Shown here: piece by piece, positions 41,602 to 51,569 of the stretch
How the letters are laid out: the number at the start of each line of letters is the position of its first letter
Numbering within the stretch: position 1 is the first letter of the stretch
From: JADJPG01 sp964491875
GTDB taxonomy: Bacteria; Verrucomicrobiota; Verrucomicrobiia; Limisphaerales; JADJPG01
Assembly: GCA_964491875.1 (NCBI GenBank)
Contig: CAZBIC010000001.1
Coordinates: 1 to 64,000 of the forward strand
Length of the DNA: 64,000 nt
Direction: 5' to 3'
Notes under the pieces: model-generated
The model's database searches: none
Seen by the model: only the letters and a program-made list of their open reading frames with translations
What the model was told of the DNA's origin: nothing
Program-made: the position numbers and the translations under genes

Positions 41602-44600
41602 CTACGGCAGGAGCCTTGCCCGGTAGAAGCGATTCGTCGTCGACGCGCTGCCATCGGTGAACGGCAGCTGGCCATTCGAGTATGCCACCGTCCCCAGAGT
41701 GACCCAATTCGTCAGATTCGACGACGCCTCGATCGCATACGTCCGGTTCGTGGCGCCCACCACCACCATTTGCACGGAGCCGTTCGGCAGGCGCATCAGA
41801 TTGCGCAGAACAAAACTCGGTGAACCAACCGACAGCGTCGCCGACGCCGACGCCGATCCGACAAAGTTGGTCACCATGAGCCGATAAGTTCCTTCGCTTC
41901 CCTCGCTTACATTGGTCACCGTCAATGTCGTGTTGGTCGCACCCGAAATATTCACTCCCTCGCGCTGCCATTGGTAGAACAACGCCGAACCACTTGCTCC
42001 GCCGACAAATATCGCCGTCTCTCCGGGTTCCACGTTTAGATCTACAGGGGCGTTCGTGATGATGGGCGGCGCCTGAATCAGCACCGTCGCCGTCGCGTTT
42101 GTCAGCAGCGCGGAGATGGCGGAGTTCGTGATGATGACGCGGTACACGCCCGAATCAGTGGTTTGAGCATCGAAAACGGTGAACGAACAGTTCGTGGTCA
42201 TCAGCACGATGTTCGTCACCTTGATCGCGCCGCGGCGCCACTCGAAACCCATCGGCACGGAACCGCTCGCCGTCACGGTTAATGTAACTGTCGAGCCGAC
42301 CGCATTCGTCAACCCGACCGGCGGGATTAAAATCCGAGGAAGCACCTTCACGGTCAGCCGCGCCACCTGACTCGGCCCGCTGGCTATGTCATCCGCCACC
42401 ACGACGCGATAGTCACCCTCCTGCGGCAACTGCACATTGCTCAGAGACAGCACCGAGTTTGTCGCGCCAAGGATGTCGACGCCATTGAACTGCCACTGGT
42501 AGCGAATAAACCCAACGCCAGTCGCCGCCACGCTGAAGATGACATTCGTGCCCGGACTCACCACCTGACCCATCGGCTGCGAGGTAATTGTCGGCGGGAC
42601 CAGCACGCTCAGTTCCGCCACTGCGCTCGCCACACCACCCGCGGGATTCATCACCACGACGCTGTAATCACCCGCATCCCCCCGCTGCACATTCGCGAGG
42701 TACAACACGGCATTTGTCGCTCCCGGAAGCGCGACGCCGCTGCGGCGCCATTGATACGTGAAAGGCCCGGAGCCCGTCGCGGTGACGCTGAGCGAAACGT
42801 TATTGCCCGCACCCGTTTCCGTTCCCTCAGGTTGCGTCGTGATCACCGGAGGATCCATGAAGCTTAAGACCGCAGCAGCACTCAGCACCGAACCAGCGCC
42901 GTTGCTCACTTGGACGGTATAATTCCCAGAGTCCCCGAACTGCGCACTGTCGAGCACCAACCAGGCGTTCGTTGCACCAAGGATATTTGCGTTCTCGCGT
43001 TTCCACTGATACGCGAACGGCGCGCTGCCGCAGACCGACACGCTAAATACCACGCGGCTGCCCAAGCTCACGGCGCGGCTCAACGGCTCCGCAACAATCA
43101 CCGGCGCACGCGCGGGCTGCACCGGATTCGCACGCCCAGCAGTCGGACCCGCCGCGCTCCAATTCGCCGCATCATTACCGAACTCCAGCGCCACGCTACG
43201 TTGCAGAGAAGCGCCGTCACCATCGCCCGCGGATGGCCACGGGGCCACGTCGCCATACGAGACCGCATCGACGAGGACGTACGGCACGAAACCATCCGCC
43301 GGCTGCGGCGTGTCCGGCTGCAACAGCTCGATGCGTTCCCCGCCATTGTCGAGCCGGCCCGAGTAAGGTCCGTAAATCGGCAGGCTCACCGGCAGCCCGT
43401 GCAACGCGCGAAACGCGGCGAGTTGGGCAGGATTTGTCAGCGGATCGAAATTCACCACCAACGCGTATGCACCCGCCGCCAGGGTGACGCCTGAAGGTAG
43501 ATTGAACGACACGCCACCGCGCAGCCGCCACGTGTTCGATGGATTCGCGGCGTCAAACAACGCGACCGATGACGCGCTCGCATTGTGCAGTTCAATGTAT
43601 TCATCCAGCACGTTGTCATTCGTCCCGACGCCCGGCGGGTGGTACATCAGCTCGTTGATGACCACCGGGCCAACCTTCGGACCCGCATTGAACAATCCCT
43701 CGCTGGTCCGGAACTGCGCGAGCGTAGTAGGATTATCCTGTCCAAACGTCCGCCGAAGCTGCGGCACGAAGTCCACTCCGTGACACGACTCGTAGCGTCC
43801 AAACGAAACGCCGTTCAACGCCGCGCCGAATTCCACCTCGGCGCGATACCCCGTGAGATTCCCTGCCGCATCAGCCTCGGAAAGAATCACCCGATCGCCA
43901 CGGGCAGAATCGAGAGAGAACCCCGTCGCCGAGCCATTATCGAACAAGCCTTGGTGGAAGTACCGGTATCCTCCGGCTGGAAGAAAAGTGCCCGCAGGCA
44001 GTCGGAATTTCCGGAAATTCTCCGCGCTGTCACTGAGGAACCAGCCGCTCATATCAACGCCCAGAGTCGAGCGATTGTAGATCTCGATCGCATCCGCCAG
44101 CGGCGCGTCCGAGTGAGTGAGCACTTCGCTGATGGCCACGGCCGGATGCGGACGGAAGTTACTGCCTCCAGGCGTGCCACTCTCGCTGAAGTCGACGATG
44201 TCTCCAATGCCATCCGGCAAACGACCCGACGACACGTTCGCCAGCTGACCGCCAAACGACACCGCATCAATCACGCCGGATCCGGCACTGAAGATCCGCA
44301 ACGCCTCCCCCTGTTCGTCGAGGTTGAAGTTCACGTGATGACGCCCCGCTCCCGGATCCCCATCCGCCACGAAACGCGCGAAGCCATGACCTGCAATGAA
44401 ACTTAGCGCGGGGATCTCGAACTGCGTGAGCGACGGGGACGCCAATGCATCGGAGAGATACAAACCGCCGAGCGCCACGGCGTCGGCGCTGCCATTGTAG
44501 AGTTCAAACCAATCCGGGCCGTTGACCGGCGCACTGAGCCATTCGTTGATCCGCAACGCGGTCTCGACCCCGAGTGGTGCCGCCGGTGCATTCGCCGCGC

Positions 44601-47600
44601 CGGGCGTGGCGGCTTGCAGCAAAGTCCATCCGACACTTGATCGACCGATCGGCTGGTCCGCCACTTGCAACCCGTAAGCCACAGAGTCCACCGGCTGCCC
44701 CACCGCGCTGAACAACACCACTTCGTCGCTCTCGCCATCGAGGGAACGCCCCGTATTGAGAACCACCGCCGCGTTTGTCGTCGCCGGTCGTTCATCATCG
44801 AACCACACCACCAGATAACCGTTCGCTGGGATGACAGTGCCCGTCGGGAACGTCCACTGACTGGCGTTCTCAGGCGACGTGCTCAAACGCGCGCCGCTCA
44901 GATCAAACGGAGTGCCGTTCGTGTTTCGCAGCTCCACAAAGTCCGCTGTGCGCCCGCTCGCGTTCGTCACCGCGCTGCGATTGATCGCAAGCACTTCGTT
45001 CAAGATGGGACCGCTCCACGCCGCCAGCAGATAGTTGCTGGCTTCGGGACTTGGCGTCGCGGGAAAGTTCACCACGTTCGCCGCGCCATCGGGCAAACGC
45101 CCCTGGCTCACGCCTTCCGCCTGCGGACCGCAAGTCACCCGATCGAGCTCGGCTCCCGTTTCGCTGTATAGAACAATGGTGCCGCCAGCGAGCGACAGCG
45201 TGAAATCGAGATTGTTCCCGCCCGCATTTTCATCCGCATTGAATTGCACAAACCCGCCCGCCGGGATGAAGGAAAGCGGTCCAACCTGCGAGAGCGCATC
45301 GCTCACCGCGAGATAGATTCCTGCGAGCGAAACCGGCGACGCAGCCGATCGATTGTGCAGCTCAAGCCAGTCGTCCGTGCCCGGAAATGGATTCGCCAGC
45401 CACTCGTTGATGGAGAGATTGCTGGTCGAAGCCGTCGCCGCAGCCACGTTCGCCGTTCGAGGAGTCGGCTGCGTAAGCTGCCATTCGGAGCTGATGCGGC
45501 CAATGGAATAGTTCGTCAGCTGTAATCCGAACGAGACGCGATCGATCAGGTTCGTGCCCGCGTCGTAAAGGAACAGGCTTTGCCCGCTCCGGCTCAGGCC
45601 GAAGCCGGAGGCGAAATCATTTACCTCACCAACAATAGGCGCCATCCAGACGAACACGTAACCGCCCGGCGGCACATTGGTGGCCGGGAAAACGTAGCGG
45701 CGCGGATTGCTGCTGTCGCTGAGACTCCACCCCGCGAGATTGATGGGTTGAGCGCTGATATTGCGAAGCTCGATCCAATCGTAGAAAACCCCGGAGCTGT
45801 GAAGAACCACCCCGTTGGCCGCCATGATTTCATTGAGCACAATCGTCGTCGAATTCGCCGGCGGCGCGCTCAATGTGCCCGGAGTTCCATTCGCCGCGAG
45901 GCTCGTTCGCCAGTTCGCGGGCGCATCCGGATCGCCAAACACATCGATGATCTCGAGCGACGCCCCCTGTCCGTCCGCTGCCGTCGGCCAACCGTTCTCG
46001 TCGTCGTAATCCACCGACCACACCATGCGCCCGGCTGCATCGCGGATGCTCAACTTCTCGCCGCCGTTGCTCAGATTCGCATCGAACTGACCAAAGACCG
46101 TCACTCCGGGATAACGCGCCGACCAGTTCGCCGGCGCCGTCGAGGAGGCAAGCACGACGATCTGTCCGGGCAGCAGGATCGTCCCGGGTGGGAAGGCGTA
46201 GTCGATTCCTTCAATGATGTATTGGCCCACGTTGACCGCCAGCGGGCTCACATTCCGCAGCTCCACAAATTCATACGCATCGCCGCCGATGGGGTTGTAC
46301 ATGATCTCAGTGATCCGCAGCGGCGATCCCAGCGCGTCCACCGTGAATGTCGTTTCGTTCAGCGCGCTCCAGTTCGTTCCGAATCGTGCGCGCGCCTTCA
46401 CCACGACGGCATTGCTCAATACAATCGCTCCGCCATAGGTCTGCGCCGCCGGCGCCACCGCCCCGGTGCCGTACACGCGCGGGTCCGAGCCATCGAGCGT
46501 GAAGTAGATCGTGTTCGACGCCGTCATCGTCAGGCCAAACCCGCGCGCGACGTAACCGCCCTGCTGGTTGAAGACCGGCGCGGACACCTGCGGATAGATG
46601 TTCACCGCGCGCAGTTGGCCAAGCACCGTCGCGTTGCGATTCGAGAAGTAACCCAGCATGCGCGTGTGTTCCGCGAGGAAATGATTCTCGCGCGTGTAGA
46701 GCTGGTAAACTCCCTCAGAGGATTGATGCACGTCGCGCCGGTAATCGCCCCACCGCGCCGATTCGGCGACAATCGGCTTGTCCATCACCGCCTGCCACTT
46801 CTTCCAGCGCGAAATATTCTCGGCGGGCGTCAGGGCACCGCCAGGCGCGACCATGCTCCGGTGGACGCGATCCGCGAACAGCAAGCGATATTCGAGACTG
46901 TCATCCAGCTTCGTGTGGAGGCCGCTCGGCGGTGTGGTCACCGTGACGCGATTCACATCCTCGTTCAGGAGGATGCATTCACCGTCCCACGGCAGGTAAC
47001 GAAACGTTCCTTCGGCGCCCGGCACGCGTTTGCGAACGGCCGCCCAGTTCTTTGCGACTGTCGTGGACCAGTCCTGATGGCCCATGAAGAAATGGAGCAT
47101 CATGTAATCAATGAACTCCGGCATGTTGAGGTATTGATGATAGGCCTCGTATTGCGCCAGCGTTCCCGCGGCCGGCAGGGCGGTCATCGCGTTATACGCG
47201 ACGAGATCGCCGTTCTTGGAATACGCCTGGTCCACCACGTCGAAATCCTCCTCGCTCCCGCCCAGCGCGGTCTTCGCAAACGTCGCCGACGGATCTTCGC
47301 TGAGATCGTAAGTGCCCCAGTAGAGACCGTTGAGGTAGACGTGGCAGAACCGGCTGTTACTCGCGAGACCGCCCATGTCGCGCATGGACTCCTTCATCCA
47401 CGCATCACGGGTACGCACCGCGCGCGTTCGCTGGAACGCGCCCAGCCCTTGCCCCGCCGTGTCCGACCAATGGCGCCAGCTCGAATTGAAGTCCGCGCGC
47501 AGCAGAATGTCATCGAACTCTTCCACCGCGGAATCTTCGAACAACCGATACTTCAGGGTCGCCGGGCCGTACTCGCTGCGGAACTTGAGCTTGAAGCCGT

Positions 47601-49413
47601 GCTTGGGATTCTTCACGGGATTCCGACTCGCATTACCATGCAGGTCGATACCGCACGTGGTCGCGAATGCCGTGGTGCCATCGGGCAGGATCAATTCCAC
47701 CGAGGCCGGCTTCTTGTTCTTCGGTTTGGTGCCGGGCGTTCCCGTCTCCACCGCGCTGCGTTGGTAAATTCCTGCCGCGCCAAAGATGTCATCCGTCTTC
47801 ATCACGATCGACAGCGTTGGCAGCTCGCGGAGTCCGTCCTTGAGCCGTTGCATCTTCACCGCGTCCACCGGCGAATTGGTGTTGTTCGGATCGACCCTCA
47901 AAGGATCGAGGTCCATTTCGTAATCCGCCGGCACCCGACCTCCGGGAAAACCGGAGTTCGCTCCCCAGTCCACCGGGAAGCCGGCCGGGCGATTGGGCTG
48001 GCGCACGACTTGGTCAATGAACACATACGTGTGCGTCACCGGCAGCGACGGCAACGCGCCGGCCTTGAACGCCAACGCACGAATCGCAACGGTGTTGGAA
48101 ATGCTCAAAGGCCCCGAGTAAACCGAGCCCGTGTTTTCGGTCGGCTCCGAGCCATCGGTAGTGTAACGAATCGTCGCTCCCTCGAGCGTGGAACTCAGAA
48201 TCAGGTTGAACGGCGAATCGTAAAGACCGCGCTCCACATTGAAATGAACCGGTGGCGCCGGAAACGCAATCGCACTCGCTCCGTTGGCCACGCCGGGAGT
48301 CGGGTTCGCAAAATACTTCAACGCGCCGCCCGCGTCGTACCCGTAGGAATAATCGTTGCGCTGCTCGGGATACTCCGGCGCGAATTCGTGAATCACGGTG
48401 CGCGGCGCCTCGGCGTTGAAGAGACCCAGATAATTCCCGAAAAGGCCGAGCTTGAAGTTGGTGTGGAGACGGTTTGTGGCCGAGGTGAGCGTCTTGCGAT
48501 CTTTCTCCGATGCGAACACGATCACGAACTGGCCCGCCGCGAGGTTCGTCGATGGAAACGTCCACTTGCCGGGATCCGCGGGATCATCCGTGAGCGAATA
48601 ACCCGCGAGGTTCACCGCGGTTTCGCCGAAGTTGTAGATCTCGATCCAGTCCGACAGTTCCCCATCTTCATCCTTCAGCCGGTTCGTGCTGACATTCGAG
48701 GTTGTGAACTCATTGATGCGAATCTTCGCAAGGCCGAGGTTCGGATCGATCGTGTAGCTCCAAGACCCGCCGGCAAAATTGTTCGCGGGCGACGCGAAGT
48801 CACGAATCCCATGCCCCGCCGCCCATCCCACCTGCACGACGCCCGCCGGCGGCGGCGCGAAAGTGAACAGATACAGACCCACTCCAGTTGCCGAGACCGA
48901 GCTGGCTGGCGCACCGTTGATGAGGAGGTCCGCCGCATCCACACCGAGGACACCTTCGCTGAAGGTCACTTCGATCTGGCCCAGCTGTCGGACGCTGATG
49001 CCAGCCGCAGGCGCGACGATTGCCACCGTCGGCGCCGTGCCATCGACCAAATTGTACTGCCAGCTCGCGGAGGGAGCCGTCTCGTCGAACCGGACCGGCG
49101 GATTCTCGAGATCGACAATGGCGTGTCCCGGATCCCAGGTCACCGACACCGCTCCGTATGCCGGCTGGCGTTCGAGGGTGAACGTGTAGCTCGCGCCGCC
49201 ACCCGTGACGGTCGCAGCGGGAAATCCGCCCACGACCAGATCGGACGGCGACACATTGGCGACCGGTTCGCTGAACGTGACGGTGATTTGAGTCAGGACG
49301 CCGATCGTGCCGGGAGCCGGGACGGCGCCTGCAATGGTCGGGACAGTCGCGGCTTGCGTGTGGGCAGCGATCAAGGCGATCGCCGCGCCGAGGAAACGTA
49401 GGTAGGTTTTCAC
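41602..49413 (-). CDS. Giant secreted CotH/lamin-tail/Ig-repeat protein (2603 residues)
   Basis: Signal peptide MKTYLRFLGAAIALIAAHTQA. Order: Big/Ig-like repeats of the SEPVANV/SEGVLGV type (to about 220), a lamin-tail domain (about 230-330; DEDGELSDWIEIYNFG), a chitobiase-like C-terminal domain (about 391-460; YTTDGSEPTENTGSVYSG), a CotH kinase-like region (about 530-900; HGFKLKFRSEYG, ADFNSSWRHWSD, YLNGLYWGTYDL), a second chitobiase-like domain (about 950-1010), then about seven lamin-tail domains (roughly 1030-2060; ADFVELRN, PDWFELYN, LDEYIELHNAS), five Ig-like repeats (about 2070-2520) and the C-terminal NLTNWVTLG/FYRARLLP module. The whole is exported and probably surface-attached. CotH proteins act as kinases on spore coat proteins, but enzymatic activity here is unproven. 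Large antisense frames are artefacts of GC-rich codons. Confidence 0.9.
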   Translation of the reverse strand: MKTYLRFLGAAIALIAAHTQAATVPTIAGAVPAPGTIGVLTQITVTFSEPVANVSPSDLVVGGFPAATVTGGGASYTFTLERQPAYGAVSVTWDPGHAIVDLENPPVRFDETAPSASWQYNLVDGTAPTVAIVAPAAGISVRQLGQIEVTFSEGVLGVDAADLLINGAPASSVSATGVGLYLFTFAPPPAGVVQVGWAAGHGIRDFASPANNFAGGSWSYTIDPNLGLAKIRINEFTTSNVSTNRLKDEDGELSDWIEIYNFGETAVNLAGYSLTDDPADPGKWTFPSTNLAAGQFVIVFASEKDRKTLTSATNRLHTNFKLGLFGNYLGLFNAEAPRTVIHEFAPEYPEQRNDYSYGYDAGGALKYFANPTPGVANGASAIAFPAPPVHFNVERGLYDSPFNLILSSTLEGATIRYTTDGSEPTENTGSVYSGPLSISNTVAIRALAFKAGALPSLPVTHTYVFIDQVVRQPNRPAGFPVDWGANSGFPGGRVPADYEMDLDPLRVDPNNTNSPVDAVKMQRLKDGLRELPTLSIVMKTDDIFGAAGIYQRSAVETGTPGTKPKNKKPASVELILPDGTTAFATTCGIDLHGNASRNPVKNPKHGFKLKFRSEYGPATLKYRLFEDSAVEEFDDILLRADFNSSWRHWSDTAGQGLGAFQRTRAVRTRDAWMKESMRDMGGLASNSRFCHVYLNGLYWGTYDLSEDPSATFAKTALGGSEEDFDVVDQAYSKNGDLVAYNAMTALPAAGTLAQYEAYHQYLNMPEFIDYMMLHFFMGHQDWSTTVAKNWAAVRKRVPGAEGTFRYLPWDGECILLNEDVNRVTVTTPPSGLHTKLDDSLEYRLLFADRVHRSMVAPGGALTPAENISRWKKWQAVMDKPIVAESARWGDYRRDVHQSSEGVYQLYTRENHFLAEHTRMLGYFSNRNATVLGQLRAVNIYPQVSAPVFNQQGGYVARGFGLTMTASNTIYFTLDGSDPRVYGTGAVAPAAQTYGGAIVLSNAVVVKARARFGTNWSALNETTFTVDALGSPLRITEIMYNPIGGDAYEFVELRNVSPLAVNVGQYIIEGIDYAFPPGTILLPGQIVVLASSTAPANWSARYPGVTVFGQFDANLSNGGEKLSIRDAAGRMVWSVDYDDENGWPTAADGQGASLEIIDVFGDPDAPANWRTSLAANGTPGTLSAPPANSTTIVLNEIMAANGVVLHSSGVFYDWIELRNISAQPINLAGWSLSDSSNPRRYVFPATNVPPGGYVFVWMAPIVGEVNDFASGFGLSRSGQSLFLYDAGTNLIDRVSFGLQLTNYSIGRISSEWQLTQPTPRTANVAAATASTSNLSINEWLANPFPGTDDWLELHNRSAASPVSLAGIYLAVSDALSQVGPLSFIPAGGFVQFNADENAGGNNLDFTLSLAGGTIVLYSETGAELDRVTCGPQAEGVSQGRLPDGAANVVNFPATPSPEASNYLLAAWSGPILNEVLAINRSAVTNASGRTADFVELRNTNGTPFDLSGARLSTSPENASQWTFPTGTVIPANGYLVVWFDDERPATTNAAVVLNTGRSLDGESDEVVLFSAVGQPVDSVAYGLQVADQPIGRSSVGWTLLQAATPGAANAPAAPLGVETALRINEWLSAPVNGPDWFELYNGSADAVALGGLYLSDALASPSLTQFEIPALSFIAGHGFARFVADGDPGAGRHHVNFNLDEQGEALRIFSAGSGVIDAVSFGGQLANVSSGRLPDGIGDIVDFSESGTPGGSNFRPHPAVAISEVLTHSDAPLADAIEIYNRSTLGVDMSGWFLSDSAENFRKFRLPAGTFLPAGGYRYFHQGLFDNGSATGFSLDSARGDRVILSEADAAGNLTGYRAEVEFGAALNGVSFGRYESCHGVDFVPQLRRTFGQDNPTTLAQFRTSEGLFNAGPKVGPVVINELMYHPPGVGTNDNVLDEYIELHNASASSVALFDAANPSNTWRLRGGVSFNLPSGVTLAAGAYALVVNFDPLTNPAQLAAFRALHGLPVSLPIYGPYSGRLDNGGERIELLQPDTPQPADGFVPYVLVDAVSYGDVAPWPSAGDGDGASLQRSVALEFGNDAANWSAAGPTAGRANPVQPARAPVIVAEPLSRAVSLGSRVVFSVSVCGSAPFAYQWKRENANILGATNAWLVLDSAQFGDSGNYTVQVSNGAGSVLSAAAVLSFMDPPVITTQPEGTETGAGNNVSLSVTATGSGPFTYQWRRSGVALPGATNAVLYLANVQRGDAGDYSVVVMNPAGGVASAVAELSVLVPPTITSQPMGQVVSPGTNVIFSVAATGVGFIRYQWQFNGVDILGATNSVLSLSNVQLPQEGDYRVVVADDIASGPSQVARLTVKVLPRILIPPVGLTNAVGSTVTLTVTASGSVPMGFEWRRGAIKVTNIVLMTTNCSFTVFDAQTTDSGVYRVIITNSAISALLTNATATVLIQAPPIITNAPVDLNVEPGETAIFVGGASGSALFYQWQREGVNISGATNTTLTVTNVSEGSEGTYRLMVTNFVGSASASATLSVGSPSFVLRNLMRLPNGSVQMVVVGATNRTYAIEASSNLTNWVTLGTVAYSNGQLPFTDGSASTTNRFYRARLLP

Positions 49414-49564
49414 GACAGTTACAATTGGGTTACGGGCACCCTAGCATCATCGGCCTGCCGGGACAGCGCCTAATTTCCGCAAAGAACCGCCGTTCCGCGC
49501 AGCGGGCCCGGCCAGTCCGAATCGCCTTGGCCAGCCACCCGTCCGCGCGGCACCCTACTTCCGC

Positions 49565-50008
49565 ATGTCTTCGAACGGTCAGAACGTGGTGATCGGAACC
49601 TCCCTGATTCATGGAACGGGAGGATTCGCCGCGCGTGACTTCCATCCGGGCGACTGCGTGCTCGAATACATCGGCGAACGCATTTCCAAGGAGGAATCCC
49701 TGCTTCGCTGTGAAGCTGGCAATCCGTTCATCTTCTTTCTGGACGAACAATGGAACCTCGACGGCAGCGTAGACTGGAATCCCGCGCGCTTCCTCAATCA
49801 CAGCTGCGCTCCGAACTGCAACGCGGAACTGGTGGAAGGCCGAATCTGGATCACCGCCCGCCACGCCATTCGCGCAGGTGAGGAACTCACCTTCAACTAC
49901 AGCTACGACCTCACCGAGTTCCGCGAGCATCCCTGTCGTTGCGGCGCGCCCGGGTGCGTTGGCTACATGGTCGCCGAGGAGTTCTTTGATATCGTCCGCG
50001 GACGGTAA
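49565..50008 (+). CDS. SET-domain protein, probable protein-lysine methyltransferase
   Basis: 147 residues, just the SET core. Motifs: GTGGFAARDFHPGDCVLEYIGE (start of SET), ARFLNHSCAPNCNAE (the NHS motif), GEELTFNYSYDL, and a post-SET-like CRCGAPGCVGYM with three Cys that could bind zinc. Eukaryote-like SET proteins occur in some bacteria and modify ribosomal or chromatin-like proteins. Here the target is unknown. There is no start Shine-Dalgarno. It lies 90 bases before the response regulator gene, transcribed the same way. Confidence 0.92.
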   Translation: MSSNGQNVVIGTSLIHGTGGFAARDFHPGDCVLEYIGERISKEESLLRCEAGNPFIFFLDEQWNLDGSVDWNPARFLNHSCAPNCNAELVEGRIWITARHAIRAGEELTFNYSYDLTEFREHPCRCGAPGCVGYMVAEEFFDIVRGR

Positions 50009-50098
50009 ATCTCCCGAGCGACCGATTCGGGCAATAGTCACCTGCATGTAACGCTCCCGTCGTTGTCCGATGACGCGACCCGAGTTAGATCATGAGGC

Positions 50099-50509
50099 AT
50101 GGCGCAAAAAGTTTTGGTGGTCGATGACGAAGCCGACATCGTCGAGTTGCTGAGCTACAACCTGCAGCTCGACGGCTTTGAAGTCATAGGCGCCGCCAGC
50201 GGCCTCGACGCGCTGAACCAGGCCCGGACGCACCTGCCCGAAATCATCATCCTCGACCTGATGCTGCCGGACATGGATGGCTTTTCCGTGTGCGAAATCC
50301 TCCGCTGCCAGCCCTCGACTGCTGACATCCCGGTGATCGTGCTCACCGCAATGGCAGGCGAATTCCCCCGGCTGCATGGCTTCGAAGTCGGCGCCACCGA
50401 TTACTGCACGAAGCCCATTCGTCCCCGGGATCTGCGCGACCGGGTCAAAGCGCTCCTCGAAAATCGCGCCACCAAAGTCGCCGGCTCCGAATCCGCCCAC
50501 GCCGTCTAA
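50099..50509 (+). CDS. Single-domain response regulator receiver
   Basis: 136 residues. A lone CheY-like receiver: KVLVVDDEADIVE, phospho-acceptor Asp in IIILDLMLPDMDGF (about residue 53), Thr in VLTAMAG and Lys in YCTKPIRPRDL. The C-terminus is a short tail, so it lacks a DNA-binding domain. Sequence is PhoB/OmpR-receiver-like. It could take phosphate from the hybrid kinase at 37.9-41.0 kb (inference from proximity only). It converges with ribF. Confidence 0.92.
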   Translation: MAQKVLVVDDEADIVELLSYNLQLDGFEVIGAASGLDALNQARTHLPEIIILDLMLPDMDGFSVCEILRCQPSTADIPVIVLTAMAGEFPRLHGFEVGATDYCTKPIRPRDLRDRVKALLENRATKVAGSESAHAV

Positions 50510-50521
50510 TACTGCAGGACC

Positions 50522-51451
50522 TCACTGGGCGAACACCCGCTCGGCCGACTGGATGTCCACCGCAATCTGCGCCTTCAAGGCATCGAGCGACGGGAATTTT
50601 TGTTCGTCCCGCAACCGTTCGACAAACGTCATCTCCAGTTCGGTGCCGTAAATCTCATCGTTGAATCCGAGCAGATGCGCCTCCACCCGCAGCTCCGGCG
50701 CCGCGAATGAAACCGTGGGCCGCAATCCGATGTTCAACACTGCCCGGAACCACCGTTCCCCCACGCGCGCCCGCGCCGCGTAAACGCCATTCGGCGGCAC
50801 CACCATGCCGCGCACGTCGAGGTTCGCCGTGGGAAAACCGAGCTTGCGGCCGAGTTGATCGCCCTTCACGACCATCGCAGCGAGGGAGTAACAACGACCC
50901 AGCATCTGGCTCGCCCCGTAAAGATTTCCGGTGCGAATCGCCTCGCGAATGCGCGTGCTGCTGACCACTTCGCCATCCAGCGCCACGGCGGAAAGCCCGT
51001 GCACCGCAAAACCCAGCTCGTGACCCAGCTCGTTCAGGAGCGCCACATTGCCGCTGCGCTTGCGACCGAAGGTGAAGTCACTGCCCACACACACGCTGTA
51101 AAGCTTGCCGAAATCCCGCGCGAGCCCGCGCACAAACGTCTCACCCGTCTGCTGGCTGAACGCCTCGTCGAAATGAATCAGCCACGTCGCGTCCGCACCC
51201 AGCGATTGCAGCGTGCGCAGTTTCTGCGGGAGAGATTGCACCGAGGGCGGCACCCGGTCCGGCGCCACGACGGAATTGGGATGCCGGTCAAACGTCACCA
51301 CCACGGCGAAGCCATCCTGCTGCTGCGCGTCCGCCATCGCACGCCGGATCACCTGTTGATGGCCGAGATGCACACCATCAAAGACGCCAATGGCGACGCA
51401 CACCCGTCGTCCGCCTGCATTCAATTCCGCTGCCGTTCGAATGACTTTCAC
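50522..51451 (-). CDS. ribF: Bifunctional riboflavin kinase/FAD synthetase
   Basis: About 309 residues from GTG 51451 (VKVIRTAAEL). The frame is open far upstream but unlike the family, so GTG is the best start. The FAD synthetase half has IGVFDGVHLGHQQVI, VVTFDRHPNSVVAP, SVCVGSDFTFGRKRSG and SSTRIREAIRTGN. The flavokinase half has VVKGDQLGRKLGFPTANL, NGVYAARARVG and LHA-type residues near LRVEAHLLGFNDEIYG. It makes FMN and FAD from riboflavin. Divergent from the PQQ propeller gene. Confidence 0.93.
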   Translation of the reverse strand: MKVIRTAAELNAGGRRVCVAIGVFDGVHLGHQQVIRRAMADAQQQDGFAVVVTFDRHPNSVVAPDRVPPSVQSLPQKLRTLQSLGADATWLIHFDEAFSQQTGETFVRGLARDFGKLYSVCVGSDFTFGRKRSGNVALLNELGHELGFAVHGLSAVALDGEVVSSTRIREAIRTGNLYGASQMLGRCYSLAAMVVKGDQLGRKLGFPTANLDVRGMVVPPNGVYAARARVGERWFRAVLNIGLRPTVSFAAPELRVEAHLLGFNDEIYGTELEMTFVERLRDEQKFPSLDALKAQIAVDIQSAERVFAQ

Positions 51452-51569
51452 GGGCGCGACATTACGAATCCACCACGGCGCGCGCGATAAAGAAGTCCGT
51501 TCGAAGAAGAGATCATTCCGCGGGGTTCTTCTCATTGACACGGCGATCCGGCCTACTACGGTTTCGCGC

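Noticed and set aside
45580..49401. A 1273-codon open frame on the plus strand antisense to the giant protein
   Set aside because: It is rich in Arg/His/Val with no recognisable domain, and lies opposite a gene with a signal peptide and clear domains. It is a shadow frame of GC-rich codon use.
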